Shown here one piece after another: positions 17,081 to 24,891 of a stretch of 64,000 nt of DNA (its first letter is position 1; every line of letters starts with the position of its first letter). Origin of the DNA: Stenotrophomonas maltophilia (GTDB lineage: Bacteria > Pseudomonadota > Gammaproteobacteria > Xanthomonadales > Xanthomonadaceae); the NCBI GenBank assembly GCA_002364755.1, contig DEZI01000036.1:46914-110913 (forward strand). Direction: 5' to 3'. The position numbers and the translations under genes are program-made. The notes below the pieces were generated by a model. That model ran no database searches. It was not told the origin of the DNA and saw only the letters and a list, made by a program, of their open reading frames with translations.

Positions 17081-17121
17081 ATTATACACACTTTTGCTTA
17101 TGTGTAAACACTTTTGCTTAT
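17081..17121 (-). promoter_or_regulatory. hicAB promoter with two direct repeats (probable HicB operator)
   Basis: On the minus strand a -35 TTTACA (17108-17103), a 16-base spacer and a consensus -10 TATAAT (17086-17081) precede hicA. Two exact 14-base direct repeats (ATAAGCAAAAGTGT, at 17121-17108 and 17101-17088) are spaced 20 bases start to start, two helical turns, and cover the promoter. HicB-type autoregulation through these repeats is inferred. Confidence 0.8.
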
Positions 17122-17146
17122 TTTAGGTCCGCGCCGGTTGGGCCTG

Positions 17147-17911
17147 TCATGTGGTGTAGATCAGCTCAGTGCGCGCAACCCCAGCCCCGCCGCCGACCGT
17201 GTATCGAATAGGAACGCTGACCCGGTGGAAGCGATCGAACAGCGTGCGCATCTGCGGGTGGTCGTTGATGGTGAGGATCGCCCTACCCTTCAACGCGCCC
17301 ATCGCCGCGGCCAGCTGCTCGTACTCTTCCAACGGGAAGGCCTGGCCATACCCGACGGTCTGCCAGTACGGCGGATCCAAGAAGAAGAGCGTTTCCGGCC
17401 GGTCGTACTTTTCAATGCACCGCTGCCAGGGCAACTGCTCGATCACCACGCCATGCAGCCGCATGTGGGCATCGCTCAGATCCTGTTCCAGCCGGAGCAG
17501 GTTGATGCGCTGCGCACCGGTCGGGCCCACCCCGAGCGTTTGGCCCTCCACCTTCCCGCCAAAGCTGAGCTTCTGCAGGTAGTAGAACCGGGCCGCGCGC
17601 TGGATATCGGTCAGCGTGTCGACGTGCTGCAGCTGTGCCCACCGGTACATCTCACGACTGGTCAGGGACCAGCGAAAGTGTCGAACGAACTCGTCCAGGT
17701 GGTTGGCCACAACGCGGTACAGCCGGACCAGCTCGCCGTGTGTGTCGTTGAGCACCTCGATCTTCGCCGGCGAGCGTTCGAACAGCATCGCAGCACTACC
17801 GGCGAAGGCCTCAACGTAGCAGGTGTGATCCCGCTGGTTGATCAGAGGCAGAAGGTGTTTCACCAGGCGCGTTTTACCGCCTGGCCAAGGGAATAGGGTC
17901 TTTGTGTTCAA
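17147..17911 (-). CDS. D12-class DNA adenine N6-methyltransferase
   Basis: This 254-residue protein has motif I near the N-terminus (FPWPGGKTRLVKHLLP, then CYVEAFAGSAAMLFE) and catalytic motif IV FFLDPPYW near residue 180, the arrangement of Dam-type alpha-class enzymes. It methylates adenine using S-adenosylmethionine; the target site cannot be read from sequence. No restriction endonuclease gene adjoins it, so it is an orphan, probably protecting phage DNA or modulating gene expression. A second, different D12 methylase occurs at 35.7 kb. Confidence 0.9.
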   Translation of the reverse strand: MNTKTLFPWPGGKTRLVKHLLPLINQRDHTCYVEAFAGSAAMLFERSPAKIEVLNDTHGELVRLYRVVANHLDEFVRHFRWSLTSREMYRWAQLQHVDTLTDIQRAARFYYLQKLSFGGKVEGQTLGVGPTGAQRINLLRLEQDLSDAHMRLHGVVIEQLPWQRCIEKYDRPETLFFLDPPYWQTVGYGQAFPLEEYEQLAAAMGALKGRAILTINDHPQMRTLFDRFHRVSVPIRYTVGGGAGVARTELIYTT

Positions 17912-18086
17912 GTCTCAGCTGTTGCGACATTCATTAAGCAAACTGCACGCGCTCTCCGGAGAGCGGCAGAGCTTAGGCCAATGGCACGCGGCTGAAACGC
18001 GTGTACTGCGGCGGCGCCCCGGTGCTGGCAGGCATCGGGGCGTCGCTCTGTTTAAAGGTTGGGCTTTGCACCCCAGAAACGACGAA

Positions 18087-18123
18087 CCGCAGGTCACTGG
18101 ACCTCCCGAGTCCAGGCCTGCGG
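18087..18123 (-). terminator. Hairpin in the dam/GIY-YIG gap
   Basis: CCGCAGG (18087-18093) pairs with CCTGCGG (18117-18123) and CTGGAC (18097-18102) with GTCCAG (18110-18115), giving a long interrupted stem with a seven-base loop. It lies 14 bases past the end of the GIY-YIG-like gene. The sequence following on the minus strand is only moderately T-rich. The rest of the 225-base gap shows no convincing gene. Confidence 0.5.
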
Positions 18124-18136
18124 CCGGCGCAAACTG

Positions 18137-18628
18137 TTACAAACCGACAGCGGAGCGAACAGCGGAAGTCCGGCGTCGTTTCTCGCGATATGCGTTCTTT
18201 CGGTGAGCTTCGATCAGGCGTTTCATGGCGAAGACCTTCTGCAGGTCAACATCCTCAAGTGCCCAATCCTTGACTCTGGCCATATGGGCCTCGATGGCGA
18301 CGTTGAGCGCCTGCTTGTGCGCTACGTCAGCCCAATCGAATCGGAACCACTCCCCATTGGAACTAAAAGGCGCCAGTTCGACGTGGAGTTCCTTCTCAAT
18401 CAATCTGGCCTGGGCGCGGCTCATGCACTTGACCATGCCCGCCTTGATTAACGGGATTGGACACCCCGTCTGGATAGCGCCGATCCGTGAGTAGGGGTCG
18501 TCACTCACTCCTATCTTCACGTACATGGGGCCTTTCGCGTCGCGGGCCATCAACACATACACGTAGCACCGACCGAGGGCCCAGCGACCATTGCAGTCGT
18601 ACACCCCGTTATGCGCTTTCTCGCCCAT
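18137..18628 (-). CDS. GIY-YIG-like (T5orf172/Mug113 type) protein
   Basis: This 163-residue protein contains RCYVYVLMARDAKGPMYVKI, then GVSDDPYSRIGAIQTGCPIP, the strand-helix pattern of the T5orf172 branch of the GIY-YIG nuclease superfamily, where YVYVL and YVKIG replace the canonical GIY and YIG. A basic C-terminus (RKNAYREKRRRTSAVR) could bind DNA. A nuclease role in homing or in attack on foreign DNA is possible but unproven. It is transcribed leftward from a repeat-rich gap shared with the divergent gene at 18,774. Confidence 0.72.
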   Translation of the reverse strand: MGEKAHNGVYDCNGRWALGRCYVYVLMARDAKGPMYVKIGVSDDPYSRIGAIQTGCPIPLIKAGMVKCMSRAQARLIEKELHVELAPFSSNGEWFRFDWADVAHKQALNVAIEAHMARVKDWALEDVDLQKVFAMKRLIEAHRKNAYREKRRRTSAVRSAVGL

Positions 18629-18664
18629 GGTCCCAATTGGACAACAACTCTGGTTCCCGCTGCA

Positions 18665-18732
18665 ACTGCGGTAAGGTTCCTTACCGCAGTCGGGCGAATG
18701 CGGTAAGGTTCGCGGCGACTGCGGTAATGTTC
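18665..18732. repeat. Palindrome and three TGCGGTAAGGTTC repeats between divergent genes
   Basis: A perfect 12-base inverted repeat (ACTGCGGTAAGG / CCTTACCGCAGT, 18665-18690, two-base centre) is followed by two more copies of its arm (18699-18711 and 18720-18732, the last with one mismatch). They lie between the leftward GIY-YIG-like gene and the rightward small gene. The layout suggests a repressor operator for one or both. Confidence 0.8.
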
Positions 18733-18773
18733 CTTAGCGTTTGCGAAATCCAGACCACATGGAGAAATTGCCA

Positions 18774-19016
18774 ATGAGCGTTGCACTTGAAATCAATCGA
18801 ATCACCAGAGACATATCTTTCACCCACATCATCATTACGGACCAGATTGCTGCAATGGTCTATGACGATAGAGGCGCAAAAATTACTCTCACCCTCAACT
18901 CTGGCAAAGAGTTCCCCTACACATTTGCTACAAAGGATGAGGCTGATGCGTTTTATGAAGAGGTGACCGACGCGCTCAAGGCGAATGGTCACCACTTCGT
19001 AAACACCACAATCTGA
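18774..19016 (+). CDS. Small protein of unknown function
   Basis: This 80-residue protein (MSVALEINRITRDISFTHII) is the only rightward gene inside the leftward late region. GGAG lies nine bases upstream of the ATG at 18774. The sequence alternates strands and a helix (TLTLNSGKEFPYTFATKDEA, DAFYEEVTDALKANGHH), a plausible small alpha/beta fold. It is more AT-rich than its neighbours, which together with its own promoter region marks it as a moron-type gene. I do not recognise the family. Confidence 0.7.
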   Translation: MSVALEINRITRDISFTHIIITDQIAAMVYDDRGAKITLTLNSGKEFPYTFATKDEADAFYEEVTDALKANGHHFVNTTI

Positions 19017-19037
19017 GCTTGTCTTACAAAGTCGAGG

Positions 19038-19057
19038 CCGCCGGCTCGATCCGGCGG
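19038..19057. terminator. Hairpin between convergent genes
   Basis: CCGCCGG (19038-19044) and CCGGCGG (19051-19057) form a seven-pair stem with a six-base loop, followed on the plus strand by ACCTTTC. It lies between the end of the 80-residue gene and the end of the leftward Zn-ribbon gene. Confidence 0.6.
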
Positions 19058-19065
19058 ACCTTTCG

Positions 19066-19836
19066 CTACTTCGTGAAGACCCTTCCGCTGAATTCTTTTC
19101 GCCCATCCTCCAACGCCTGCCGGAGCGTTGCGGTAGCGATCCCGTACACGCGCAGGTAGTCCCCCTTCCGCATCTTGGCCGCCTTGGCAGCATCCTGCGC
19201 GGCAATCTTCCCTTCGGGCCACACCAGGTTGTTCACCGCGTCCTGCAGCACCAGCCTCATGCGCCAACGGTCGGCCGGGTCATCTATTCGCAGCGCAGGC
19301 TTTGCCCCGCTTCGCCGCTGCCACTGAATCTGCCGCATCACCCGCCGGGCCAGAGAGCGCCCCAGCGACGACAGGGACACACCCTGCCCGCGCAGCGCCA
19401 CCGCCAGCACGGCCTGCTTGGCCACCGAGTCACGCATCATGCCGACCGCGCCGGCGATGTCGGCAGACGTCAGCGGCGGCATGGTTGACCGGCCGTCCGA
19501 TGGCTCGCGGAAGCTCCCTCCTACCAGCATCCGGGCGATCAGCTCGAGCGGGTCTCGCTCCAGGGTCGGCTCCGGCACCGGCACCGGCACGCGGCCGTGC
19601 ACCACCCTGGCCGGCGCCGGCGCCGGCATGTAGATCGGCCGGTGTGTCCACGCCCTGCGGGCGCCCTCTTCCGCATCTGCGCCAACATGCAGTTCTCCAC
19701 GCGCGCTGCAGCGCGCGCAGACCACCTGCGCGGTACGGCGGCTGCCGGCGCTGCCCCGCGCGCGCATGCGCACGTCGTCGCTGCCGCAGTTGCCGCATGG
19801 CGTCAGGTCCACCCCGGGCTCGGCCACTGCCGACAT
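19066..19836 (-). CDS. Zn-ribbon (Lar-like) protein in the Q antiterminator position
   Basis: From ATG 19836 (MSAVAEPGVDLTPCGNCGSD) this is 256 residues. An N-terminal Zn ribbon (CGNC near 14-17, CARC near 43-46, then ARRAWTHRP) resembles restriction-alleviation Lar proteins. The C-terminal 130 residues (DIAGAVGMMRDSVAKQAVLA, then AAKMRKGDYLRVYGIATATL) look helical and DNA-binding. It is the last regulator-like gene of the early leftward operon, upstream of the late genes, so a Q-like antitermination role is possible. The start is coupled to the preceding 50-residue gene by TGATG. Confidence 0.6.
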   Translation of the reverse strand: MSAVAEPGVDLTPCGNCGSDDVRMRARGSAGSRRTAQVVCARCSARGELHVGADAEEGARRAWTHRPIYMPAPAPARVVHGRVPVPVPEPTLERDPLELIARMLVGGSFREPSDGRSTMPPLTSADIAGAVGMMRDSVAKQAVLAVALRGQGVSLSSLGRSLARRVMRQIQWQRRSGAKPALRIDDPADRWRMRLVLQDAVNNLVWPEGKIAAQDAAKAAKMRKGDYLRVYGIATATLRQALEDGRKEFSGRVFTK

Positions 19837-19988
19837 CAGGGCACCTCGCAGTTGCTGACCCAGCGGGACCGGCCGTCCTGCCAGACCTCCCACAGGCTGC
19901 CGTCGACCTGGCACCTGATTGGGCCCTCCTTTCCTGCCAGGTACAGGTGGTGGGTTGCCTCGTCCAGGCTGAGGAATTTGGGAATCAT
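19836..19988 (-). CDS. 50-residue phage protein of unknown function
   Basis: This short frame (MIPKFLSLDEATHHLYLAG, ending VSNCEVP) is tied at both ends. Its ATG overlaps the helicase stop as ATGA, and its TGA overlaps the next ATG as TGATG. That double coupling, plus a sensible amino-acid composition (CQVDGSLWEVWQDGRSRWVS), makes it a real gene despite its size. Two cysteines are present but no family is recognised. Confidence 0.7.
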   Translation of the reverse strand: MIPKFLSLDEATHHLYLAGKEGPIRCQVDGSLWEVWQDGRSRWVSNCEVP

Positions 19989-21733
19989 CGGGAGGTCTCC
20001 ATGGTTGTAACGTTGGTTGTTTCCAGGGCCACGCCCTGCTGTTGAAGGAACTGATGGGCCAGCGCGCGCAGCTGGTTCTCGCCTACGTCCAGGCGTTCCA
20101 CCAGGTGTTCTCCCGGGCTACGCACGCCCTCGATCTGTTCGCGCTTCACCCCGAGCACGTCCGACACGATCGGGTCGCTGCCGCTGTCGGAGAGCAGGAA
20201 GTACGCCATGACCGGCTCTGTCTGGCCGTCCCGGTGCACGCGGCCGATGCACTGCTCGTGGACACCGGGCGACCAGTCCAGCTCGCCGAACACAACGGTG
20301 CTGGACACATGCTGCAGCCCGTCGATGCCAGCACCGGAGCGGAGGCTGATCAGCATCACCTGGCTGTCCCCGGCGATGAATGCGTCCTTCGCCGCCTGCT
20401 TCTGGGTCGGCGACTCGCTGCCGGTGTACATGACGGGGTTGTACGCAGCCAGCTTTTCCTGCCAGATGCTGTAGACCTCTCGGTGCCACCCGAACAGCAA
20501 CACCTTCTGGCCGCTCTCCAGCAGCAGCCTGACGAACTCGGCCACGTAGGGAGCCTTGGCCACGCCCGTCGCCTGCCGCAGCAGCCTGTCGAACTCGCCG
20601 GCGGCCTGCATCTTCTCGCCACGGTACTGCTCGTTGGCCCGGAGGATGATCCGCGCCAGCGCGGCGGCATCACCGGTGATGGCGTCCAGCGCCTTGGCGT
20701 CGGCCTCCACCTCGTGCGGGATCTTCGACAGTGCCGGCAGCTCGCGCCCCACTTCCTTGCGGGTGCGCCGCAGCATGATCCCCTGCCGCCGCAGGTACTG
20801 GCCGAACTGCTCGGCGTCCTGCAGCTTGGCCTTCTCCCCGGGCGCGGAGATGCACCATTCCCGCAGGAACTCGTCATAGGTGCCCAGGCAGCCCGGCAGC
20901 AGCGGGTCGACCACGTGGAAGAACTCGCACCCGTAGTTGTAGATCGGGGTGGCGGTCAGGCCCATGCGGAGCCGTGCCCGGCTGGCCAGGTGGCGGCAGG
21001 CGCTGTGGATGCTGCTGTCCGGGCTGCGCAGCTGCTGGCATTCCTCGAACACCACGTACTGCGCAATCTCCCCCAGCGTCTCAGCCCAGCCCCGGAGCTT
21101 GTGATAGCTGACCAGGATCACGTCCGGCAGCGTGTCCCACAGATCCTTGATCCGCTGCTTCGGCTGGCGCACCAGCGGGTATGGAGCGCCCTTCCTGATG
21201 TGGTGCACGCGCAGCTGCGGCGCGAACTCGGCCAACTTCTCCGGCCAGTGGTTCGGCAGTGCCGCCGGGTACACCACCACCGCCGGCAGGTTGCCGTGCG
21301 CGGCCATCGGGCAGATGCCGGTGACCGTCTTGCCGAGGCCAAGATCGTCGGCCAGAAGCAGGCCGCCACGGATGGAAAGCTGCGCGCCCGCGACGCGCTG
21401 GTACTCCCGCGGCGGCTTGGCCAGGGTGAACTCCGGAATCTGCACGCGGCCGGCCAGCAGCTCGTCCAGGCTGCGCTCCATGTCCACATGCTCGGCAGCC
21501 AGCAGCTGCAGCGCGCGCTCGGTGTCGGCATCCATCGAAAGCGGGTAACGCTGCGTGAACCACTGCAGCTCCCGGCTGTTCTCTGGCGTGGCCGACAGGT
21601 CGATGTGCTCAGCGGCGTGCTGCCGCACCCGGGGAAACACGCGCTTCATGCGCGCGCGCACCTGCGGCTCGCAGATCACCCGCCAGGTGCTGCCGGCGGC
21701 GCTGTACAGGAGGGTTCCATAGGTCGTCTGCAT
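19985..21733 (-). CDS. SNF2-type superfamily 2 helicase
   Basis: This 582-residue protein carries Walker A in LLLADDLGLGKTVTGICPMA near residue 130, motif III RMGLTATPIYNYG, and the C-terminal helicase motifs KVLLFGWHREVYSIW and QVMLISLRSGAGIDGLQHVS ending with EQCIGRVHRDGQ (motif VI). It belongs to the SNF2/SMARCAL-like phage helicases that act in recombination or replication fork remodelling. Motif II reads VVFEECQQL instead of DEAH, which is unusual. An ATG at 21733 coupled by TGATG is preferred to a GTG one codon earlier. Confidence 0.88.
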   Translation of the reverse strand: MQTTYGTLLYSAAGSTWRVICEPQVRARMKRVFPRVRQHAAEHIDLSATPENSRELQWFTQRYPLSMDADTERALQLLAAEHVDMERSLDELLAGRVQIPEFTLAKPPREYQRVAGAQLSIRGGLLLADDLGLGKTVTGICPMAAHGNLPAVVVYPAALPNHWPEKLAEFAPQLRVHHIRKGAPYPLVRQPKQRIKDLWDTLPDVILVSYHKLRGWAETLGEIAQYVVFEECQQLRSPDSSIHSACRHLASRARLRMGLTATPIYNYGCEFFHVVDPLLPGCLGTYDEFLREWCISAPGEKAKLQDAEQFGQYLRRQGIMLRRTRKEVGRELPALSKIPHEVEADAKALDAITGDAAALARIILRANEQYRGEKMQAAGEFDRLLRQATGVAKAPYVAEFVRLLLESGQKVLLFGWHREVYSIWQEKLAAYNPVMYTGSESPTQKQAAKDAFIAGDSQVMLISLRSGAGIDGLQHVSSTVVFGELDWSPGVHEQCIGRVHRDGQTEPVMAYFLLSDSGSDPIVSDVLGVKREQIEGVRSPGEHLVERLDVGENQLRALAHQFLQQQGVALETTNVTTMETSR

Positions 21734-22164
21734 CACAGTGCCTGCCTCTTCAGGCGGATGATGTTGAAGGGCTTGCCCTGCCAGGCCGGCCGGGCCACGA
21801 GCGGGCGTTCGCCCCAGCGTTCGGTGGTGACCAGCAGCACACCGCGCACCTGCGGCAGGTTGATGTAGCGCCCGACCTGCCGCAGGGCATCGGCGAGCGA
21901 GCCGGCCACCTTCACCTCGATCACGAGGCCGTCCAGCCAGAAGTCAGCGCGGTTGCTGGCGTCCAACCGGTACTCGCGCACGTGCGCATGGCCTGCGTTG
22001 TCCAGAACGGTGGACAGAACCTCGTGCAGCTGAACCTCCGACCCATAGCGGTAGCCGAAGCCCGCCAGCAGCCGGCCGATGCCCTTCAGCTGCAGCTGCT
22101 CTTCCATGGCGGTGCCCGGCTTCACCGGTGCCACCTCCTGCTGCATGGCGATCAGCCTGCCCAT
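21733..22164 (-). CDS. PD-(D/E)XK-like nuclease-fold protein
   Basis: This 143-residue protein contains REYRLDASNRADFWLDGLVI, then EVKVAGSLADALRQVGRYI, which fits the D-(x)n-ExK active-site pattern of PD-(D/E)XK nucleases, followed by strand VRGVLLVTTE. Such small proteins occur beside phage helicases and may process DNA ends or junctions. It overlaps both neighbours by TGATG, so it is translated together with the SNF2 helicase. The substrate is unknown. Confidence 0.7.
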   Translation of the reverse strand: MGRLIAMQQEVAPVKPGTAMEEQLQLKGIGRLLAGFGYRYGSEVQLHEVLSTVLDNAGHAHVREYRLDASNRADFWLDGLVIEVKVAGSLADALRQVGRYINLPQVRGVLLVTTERWGERPLVARPAWQGKPFNIIRLKRQAL

Positions 22165-22358
22165 CACGACACCTCCCTCGGCAGGATGAAGTCGCCTGCC
22201 GCGTTGTAGTGATCCTCACTGTGGAAGTCGCCGTCATCGCAGTCATGGCAGATGATCTCCACGGTGTGCGTCTCCGGGTAATCGGTATCCCGCCGCTGGT
22301 CTTGCCCCTCCTTTCGGCACTTCGGGCAGCGCAACTTGATCTGATCGTGTGTATCCAT
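22164..22358 (-). CDS. Small zinc-ribbon protein
   Basis: This 64-residue protein (MDTHDQIKLRCPKCRKEGQD) has two CxxC knuckles, CPKC at about 11-14 and CHDC at about 37-40, typical of a single structural zinc ribbon. The C-terminus is acidic (CDDGDFHSEDHYNAAGDF). It lies between the antirepressor and nuclease-fold genes in the early operon and overlaps both. The function is unknown; nucleic-acid or protein binding is likely. Confidence 0.7.
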   Translation of the reverse strand: MDTHDQIKLRCPKCRKEGQDQRRDTDYPETHTVEIICHDCDDGDFHSEDHYNAAGDFILPREVS

Positions 22359-23146
22359 CAGGCCTCCGCCGCCAACTGCAGACCGGTCGCCGCGTCGACC
22401 TGCGCCCAGGTCATCTGGCCCCGGTCGATGCTCTCGGCCAGCCGCGACAGGCCCTTGGCCGTAACCAGCACCTGTTCGTGCACGCGCTCCTGCTCTCCCT
22501 CAGTCCGCTGCACGCATGCCTTGTGCACCAGCACGCCCTGCTGCAGACGGTTCTGGTAGGCCAGCCAGTTCTTGCAGCCGGCGCGGCGATAGATCCAGCC
22601 GTGCTCGGACAGCCAGGCGAACAGCTGGCGCGGCTGCACCTGCAGCATCTTGGCCGCGGTGCTGATGTTGAAGGCGCCATCAGCCTGGGTCAGCCGCAGC
22701 AGCGCGCGCACCTGCGGCTCCTGGTACTGCACGCGCGCCTCGAGGATCTCGGCCTTCTCGCTGTAGGACAGCAGCAGCGCGCGCAGCGTCGCCGGATCGG
22801 TCAGCGCCTGCATGGGGTCGGGTGCCGGTGCGCCGGCCGTCAGGGCGTCGTAGGCGCGGATCACCTGCAGGCTGAAGCTGGCGCTGATCCACATGGCGTA
22901 GGCGTAAACCAGCTCGCGCACCACGTAGCTGCCGCCGTAGCGGCCAGCCACGGAGTGCACGGGGTAAACCCGGGATTCCCCGGAATTGACCAGCTCGGCC
23001 ACCAGTTCCTCGGTCTGCTTCAGGCGCTGCCAGTCACTCGGCTGGTGCCGCTTGGCGCCGCCAGCGGCCTGGTGCAGATCGTTCAGGCAGAACCTGCCCA
23101 CATCGTCGCGGCGCACGCTGGCGCCGCCAATCATCATCGCGTTCAA
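22358..23146 (-). CDS. KilA-N / KilAC phage antirepressor-like protein
   Basis: The N-terminal half (RFCLNDLHQAAGGAKRHQPS, GSYVVRELVYAYAMWISASF, VIRAYDALTAG) is a KilA-N domain. The C-terminal half (FNISTAAKMLQVQPRQLFAW, LSEHGWIYRR) matches the KilAC antirepressor domain. A TTG start at 23146, seven bases after GGAGG and overlapping the preceding stop as TTGA, is better placed than the ATG at 23137, giving 262 residues. It probably modulates the prophage repressor or another regulator during induction. Confidence 0.85.
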   Translation of the reverse strand: MNAMMIGGASVRRDDVGRFCLNDLHQAAGGAKRHQPSDWQRLKQTEELVAELVNSGESRVYPVHSVAGRYGGSYVVRELVYAYAMWISASFSLQVIRAYDALTAGAPAPDPMQALTDPATLRALLLSYSEKAEILEARVQYQEPQVRALLRLTQADGAFNISTAAKMLQVQPRQLFAWLSEHGWIYRRAGCKNWLAYQNRLQQGVLVHKACVQRTEGEQERVHEQVLVTAKGLSRLAESIDRGQMTWAQVDAATGLQLAAEA

Positions 23147-23661
23147 GAGAAAACCTCCGTTTTCCAGCCGCCGCCGGGGGCGCGCTGGACTGCCAGGAAT
23201 CGGAACGGGTACATCTCGGCGGCCACCTTCACCTTCACGCGGGCGTCTTCCTCCCAGAAGCCCTTCACCTCGTGGGCCTCCAGGTCGCCGGCGGCGGTCA
23301 TCACGAAGAAGTCGATGGTGAGGTGGGTCTTCTCGGCCAACTTCAGCTTCACGGACTCGAATCGGAACCATGCGATATCGCCGGCGGCCATCTGCAGCGC
23401 CAGGTGTGCGGCATAGGCCTCTTCGGTCTTGTTCATCTCGCCGGGCACGTGCCGGGGCCGGCCACGCGCGACCTTGCCCGCGGCGTTGCCGCTGCCGGTG
23501 GACTGCGTCGCGGCAGGCGGGCGGTAGGCGCGCGCCGCCGCTGGCACCGGGGCGGCGGGGGCCGTGCTGGCCTGGCCTTGGACCAAACGGCGCATGCCCT
23601 CCGGCATGTCCTGCGTGGAGGCGTAGCGCAGCGAGCGGCTGGACGTCTTCTTCGGTGACAT
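23143..23661 (-). CDS. DUF1064-like nuclease-fold protein
   Basis: From ATG 23661 this is 172 residues with a low-complexity Ala/Pro N-terminal third. The conserved part (MNKTEEAYAAHLALQMAAGD, THLTIDFFVMTAAGDLEAHE, VKGFWEEDARVKVKVAAEMY) matches DUF1064, a PD-(D/E)XK-like family common in phage early regions, with the acidic and EVK residues retained (IDFF, EAHEVKG). A DNA-processing role is likely. It is coupled upstream by TGATG. Confidence 0.75.
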   Translation of the reverse strand: MSPKKTSSRSLRYASTQDMPEGMRRLVQGQASTAPAAPVPAAARAYRPPAATQSTGSGNAAGKVARGRPRHVPGEMNKTEEAYAAHLALQMAAGDIAWFRFESVKLKLAEKTHLTIDFFVMTAAGDLEAHEVKGFWEEDARVKVKVAAEMYPFRFLAVQRAPGGGWKTEVFS

Positions 23662-24191
23662 CACGCGGATGCCTCCGCAGCGCCCCACACGCGCAATGCG
23701 CGCTGCCGGAAGGCTTCGAACTCGTGCCGGGCGCGCAGCTGCGCGGCCTGGTGCTCCCGGTCCATCTGCTCGAGCATGCAGTCGAACTCGACGTTGAGCA
23801 GGCCCATCAGCTGCTCCATGGAGATACCGCCCCGCGTGCGGAGGGTTGGCGCCGGTGCCAGCTGCGGCATGGCCAGCTGTTGCTGCCCGGATGGCGGCAA
23901 GGGCATGCTGTCCACGCGGCCGGCATTGGTCACCGCCCAGGTGGCCTCCGGGCGGCCGTGTCGAGCACTGACGCGGTTCTCGCAGCGGCTCACCAGGCCA
24001 TCCCGGTCCAGCTCGCGCAGCAGGCCGGCAGCGGCGGCGGTCGTCAGCAGCATGGCCTCCCGCGGCGCGCCGCCCTCGAGCGCGGCGTTGCCCATCAGCT
24101 CCAGCGCCTCGGCCGCAGTGCTGTCGCCGTGGACGCCCAGGCAGAATAGGATCAGCTGCCGCTGGTAGGCGCGGATGTCAGCCTGCTCCAT
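23661..24191 (-). CDS. Phage early protein of unknown function
   Basis: From ATG 24191 this is 176 residues beginning MEQADIRAYQRQLILFCLGV. The first 100 residues contain a winged-helix-like segment (LTTAAAAGLLRELDRDGLVS, then RCENRVSARHGRPEATWAVT), and the end is a helical, charged segment (FDCMLEQMDREHQAAQLRAR). It follows the P-like helicase-loader gene with a 14-base overlap. A regulatory or replication-accessory role is possible, but I recognise no named family. Confidence 0.6.
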   Translation of the reverse strand: MEQADIRAYQRQLILFCLGVHGDSTAAEALELMGNAALEGGAPREAMLLTTAAAAGLLRELDRDGLVSRCENRVSARHGRPEATWAVTNAGRVDSMPLPPSGQQQLAMPQLAPAPTLRTRGGISMEQLMGLLNVEFDCMLEQMDREHQAAQLRARHEFEAFRQRALRVWGAAEASA

Positions 24192-24891
24192 GTGCGCCTC
24201 CGAAACCCAGCTCGGCAGCAGCGAGCGCCATGGCGCTGCGCGCGGAATCGCGATCGCGCACCTCCAGTGGCTCGTGCTTGGGCGCGGGCAGCGCTGCTGC
24301 CGGTGCCGGCACGGCGCCCCCATCCATGACGTGCTTCACCGCCCGCTCGTAGGCGTTGGCCAGCATGCGCTGCTGCAGAGCGCCGCTCTCTGCAGTGCGG
24401 TAGGCGTGCAGGTCCAGCTTCGACCGCACCAGCACCGTGAACCCGCTGTGGGCCTGGCCCGGCTGCATCTGCCCGTCGACTTCGGCCAGCGCCGGGACGC
24501 CCAGGCACATGGCACGGAACTGGCCGGGGTTCGGTGGCCACTGCAGCGCGCTGCGCAGGCAGTTGGCCAACCCTTCCGCCACCTGCCGCGGGGTGATGCC
24601 GGACATCACCTGGAACCACAGCTCACCGGCGGTGGTCAGGCTGCCCGCGTTGTTCACCGGGGCTGCGCCGTTCTCGCGCACCCACTTACCGGGGAACATG
24701 CCGGCCATGCGCTCCCACACGGTCCACAGGGCGCTCACCGCGCGCTGGTCCGGGTCAGTGCTGGACGCATTGGAATTCGCCTTCGATGACATCGCTGCCT
24801 GCTCCGACAAAGCCGCCAGCTGCCGCGCGCTGTTCGTGGCGTCGTCGCTCCTCTGCGACGTGTTCGGCAGAACCGAGTTGAGGGTTTGCAT
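24178..24891 (-). CDS. Replication protein P-like helicase loader
   Basis: The segment AVSALWTVWERMAGMFPGKW followed by GITPRQVAEGLANCLRSALQ and WPPNPGQFRAMCLGVPAL recalls lambda P (in P: LPSPGQFVAWC), and the gene follows the O-like gene as P follows O. It would bring the host DnaB helicase to the phage origin. The ATG at 24891 has GGAGG five bases upstream but implies a 137-base overlap with the O-like gene. An internal ATG at 24792 would cut the overlap to 38 bases, so the start is uncertain. Confidence 0.72.
   Translation of the reverse strand: MQTLNSVLPNTSQRSDDATNSARQLAALSEQAAMSSKANSNASSTDPDQRAVSALWTVWERMAGMFPGKWVRENGAAPVNNAGSLTTAGELWFQVMSGITPRQVAEGLANCLRSALQWPPNPGQFRAMCLGVPALAEVDGQMQPGQAHSGFTVLVRSKLDLHAYRTAESGALQQRMLANAYERAVKHVMDGGAVPAPAAALPAPKHEPLEVRDRDSARSAMALAAAELGFGGAHGAG

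Noticed and set aside
17915..18097. 60-codon minus-strand frame in the gap after the GIY-YIG-like gene
   Set aside because: It overlaps the hairpin region, has biased composition and no ribosome site.
20042..21868. A 608-codon plus-strand frame opposite the SNF2 helicase
   Set aside because: Its composition (His, Gln, Leu, Arg-rich) is that of an antisense shadow, while the minus strand has clear helicase motifs.
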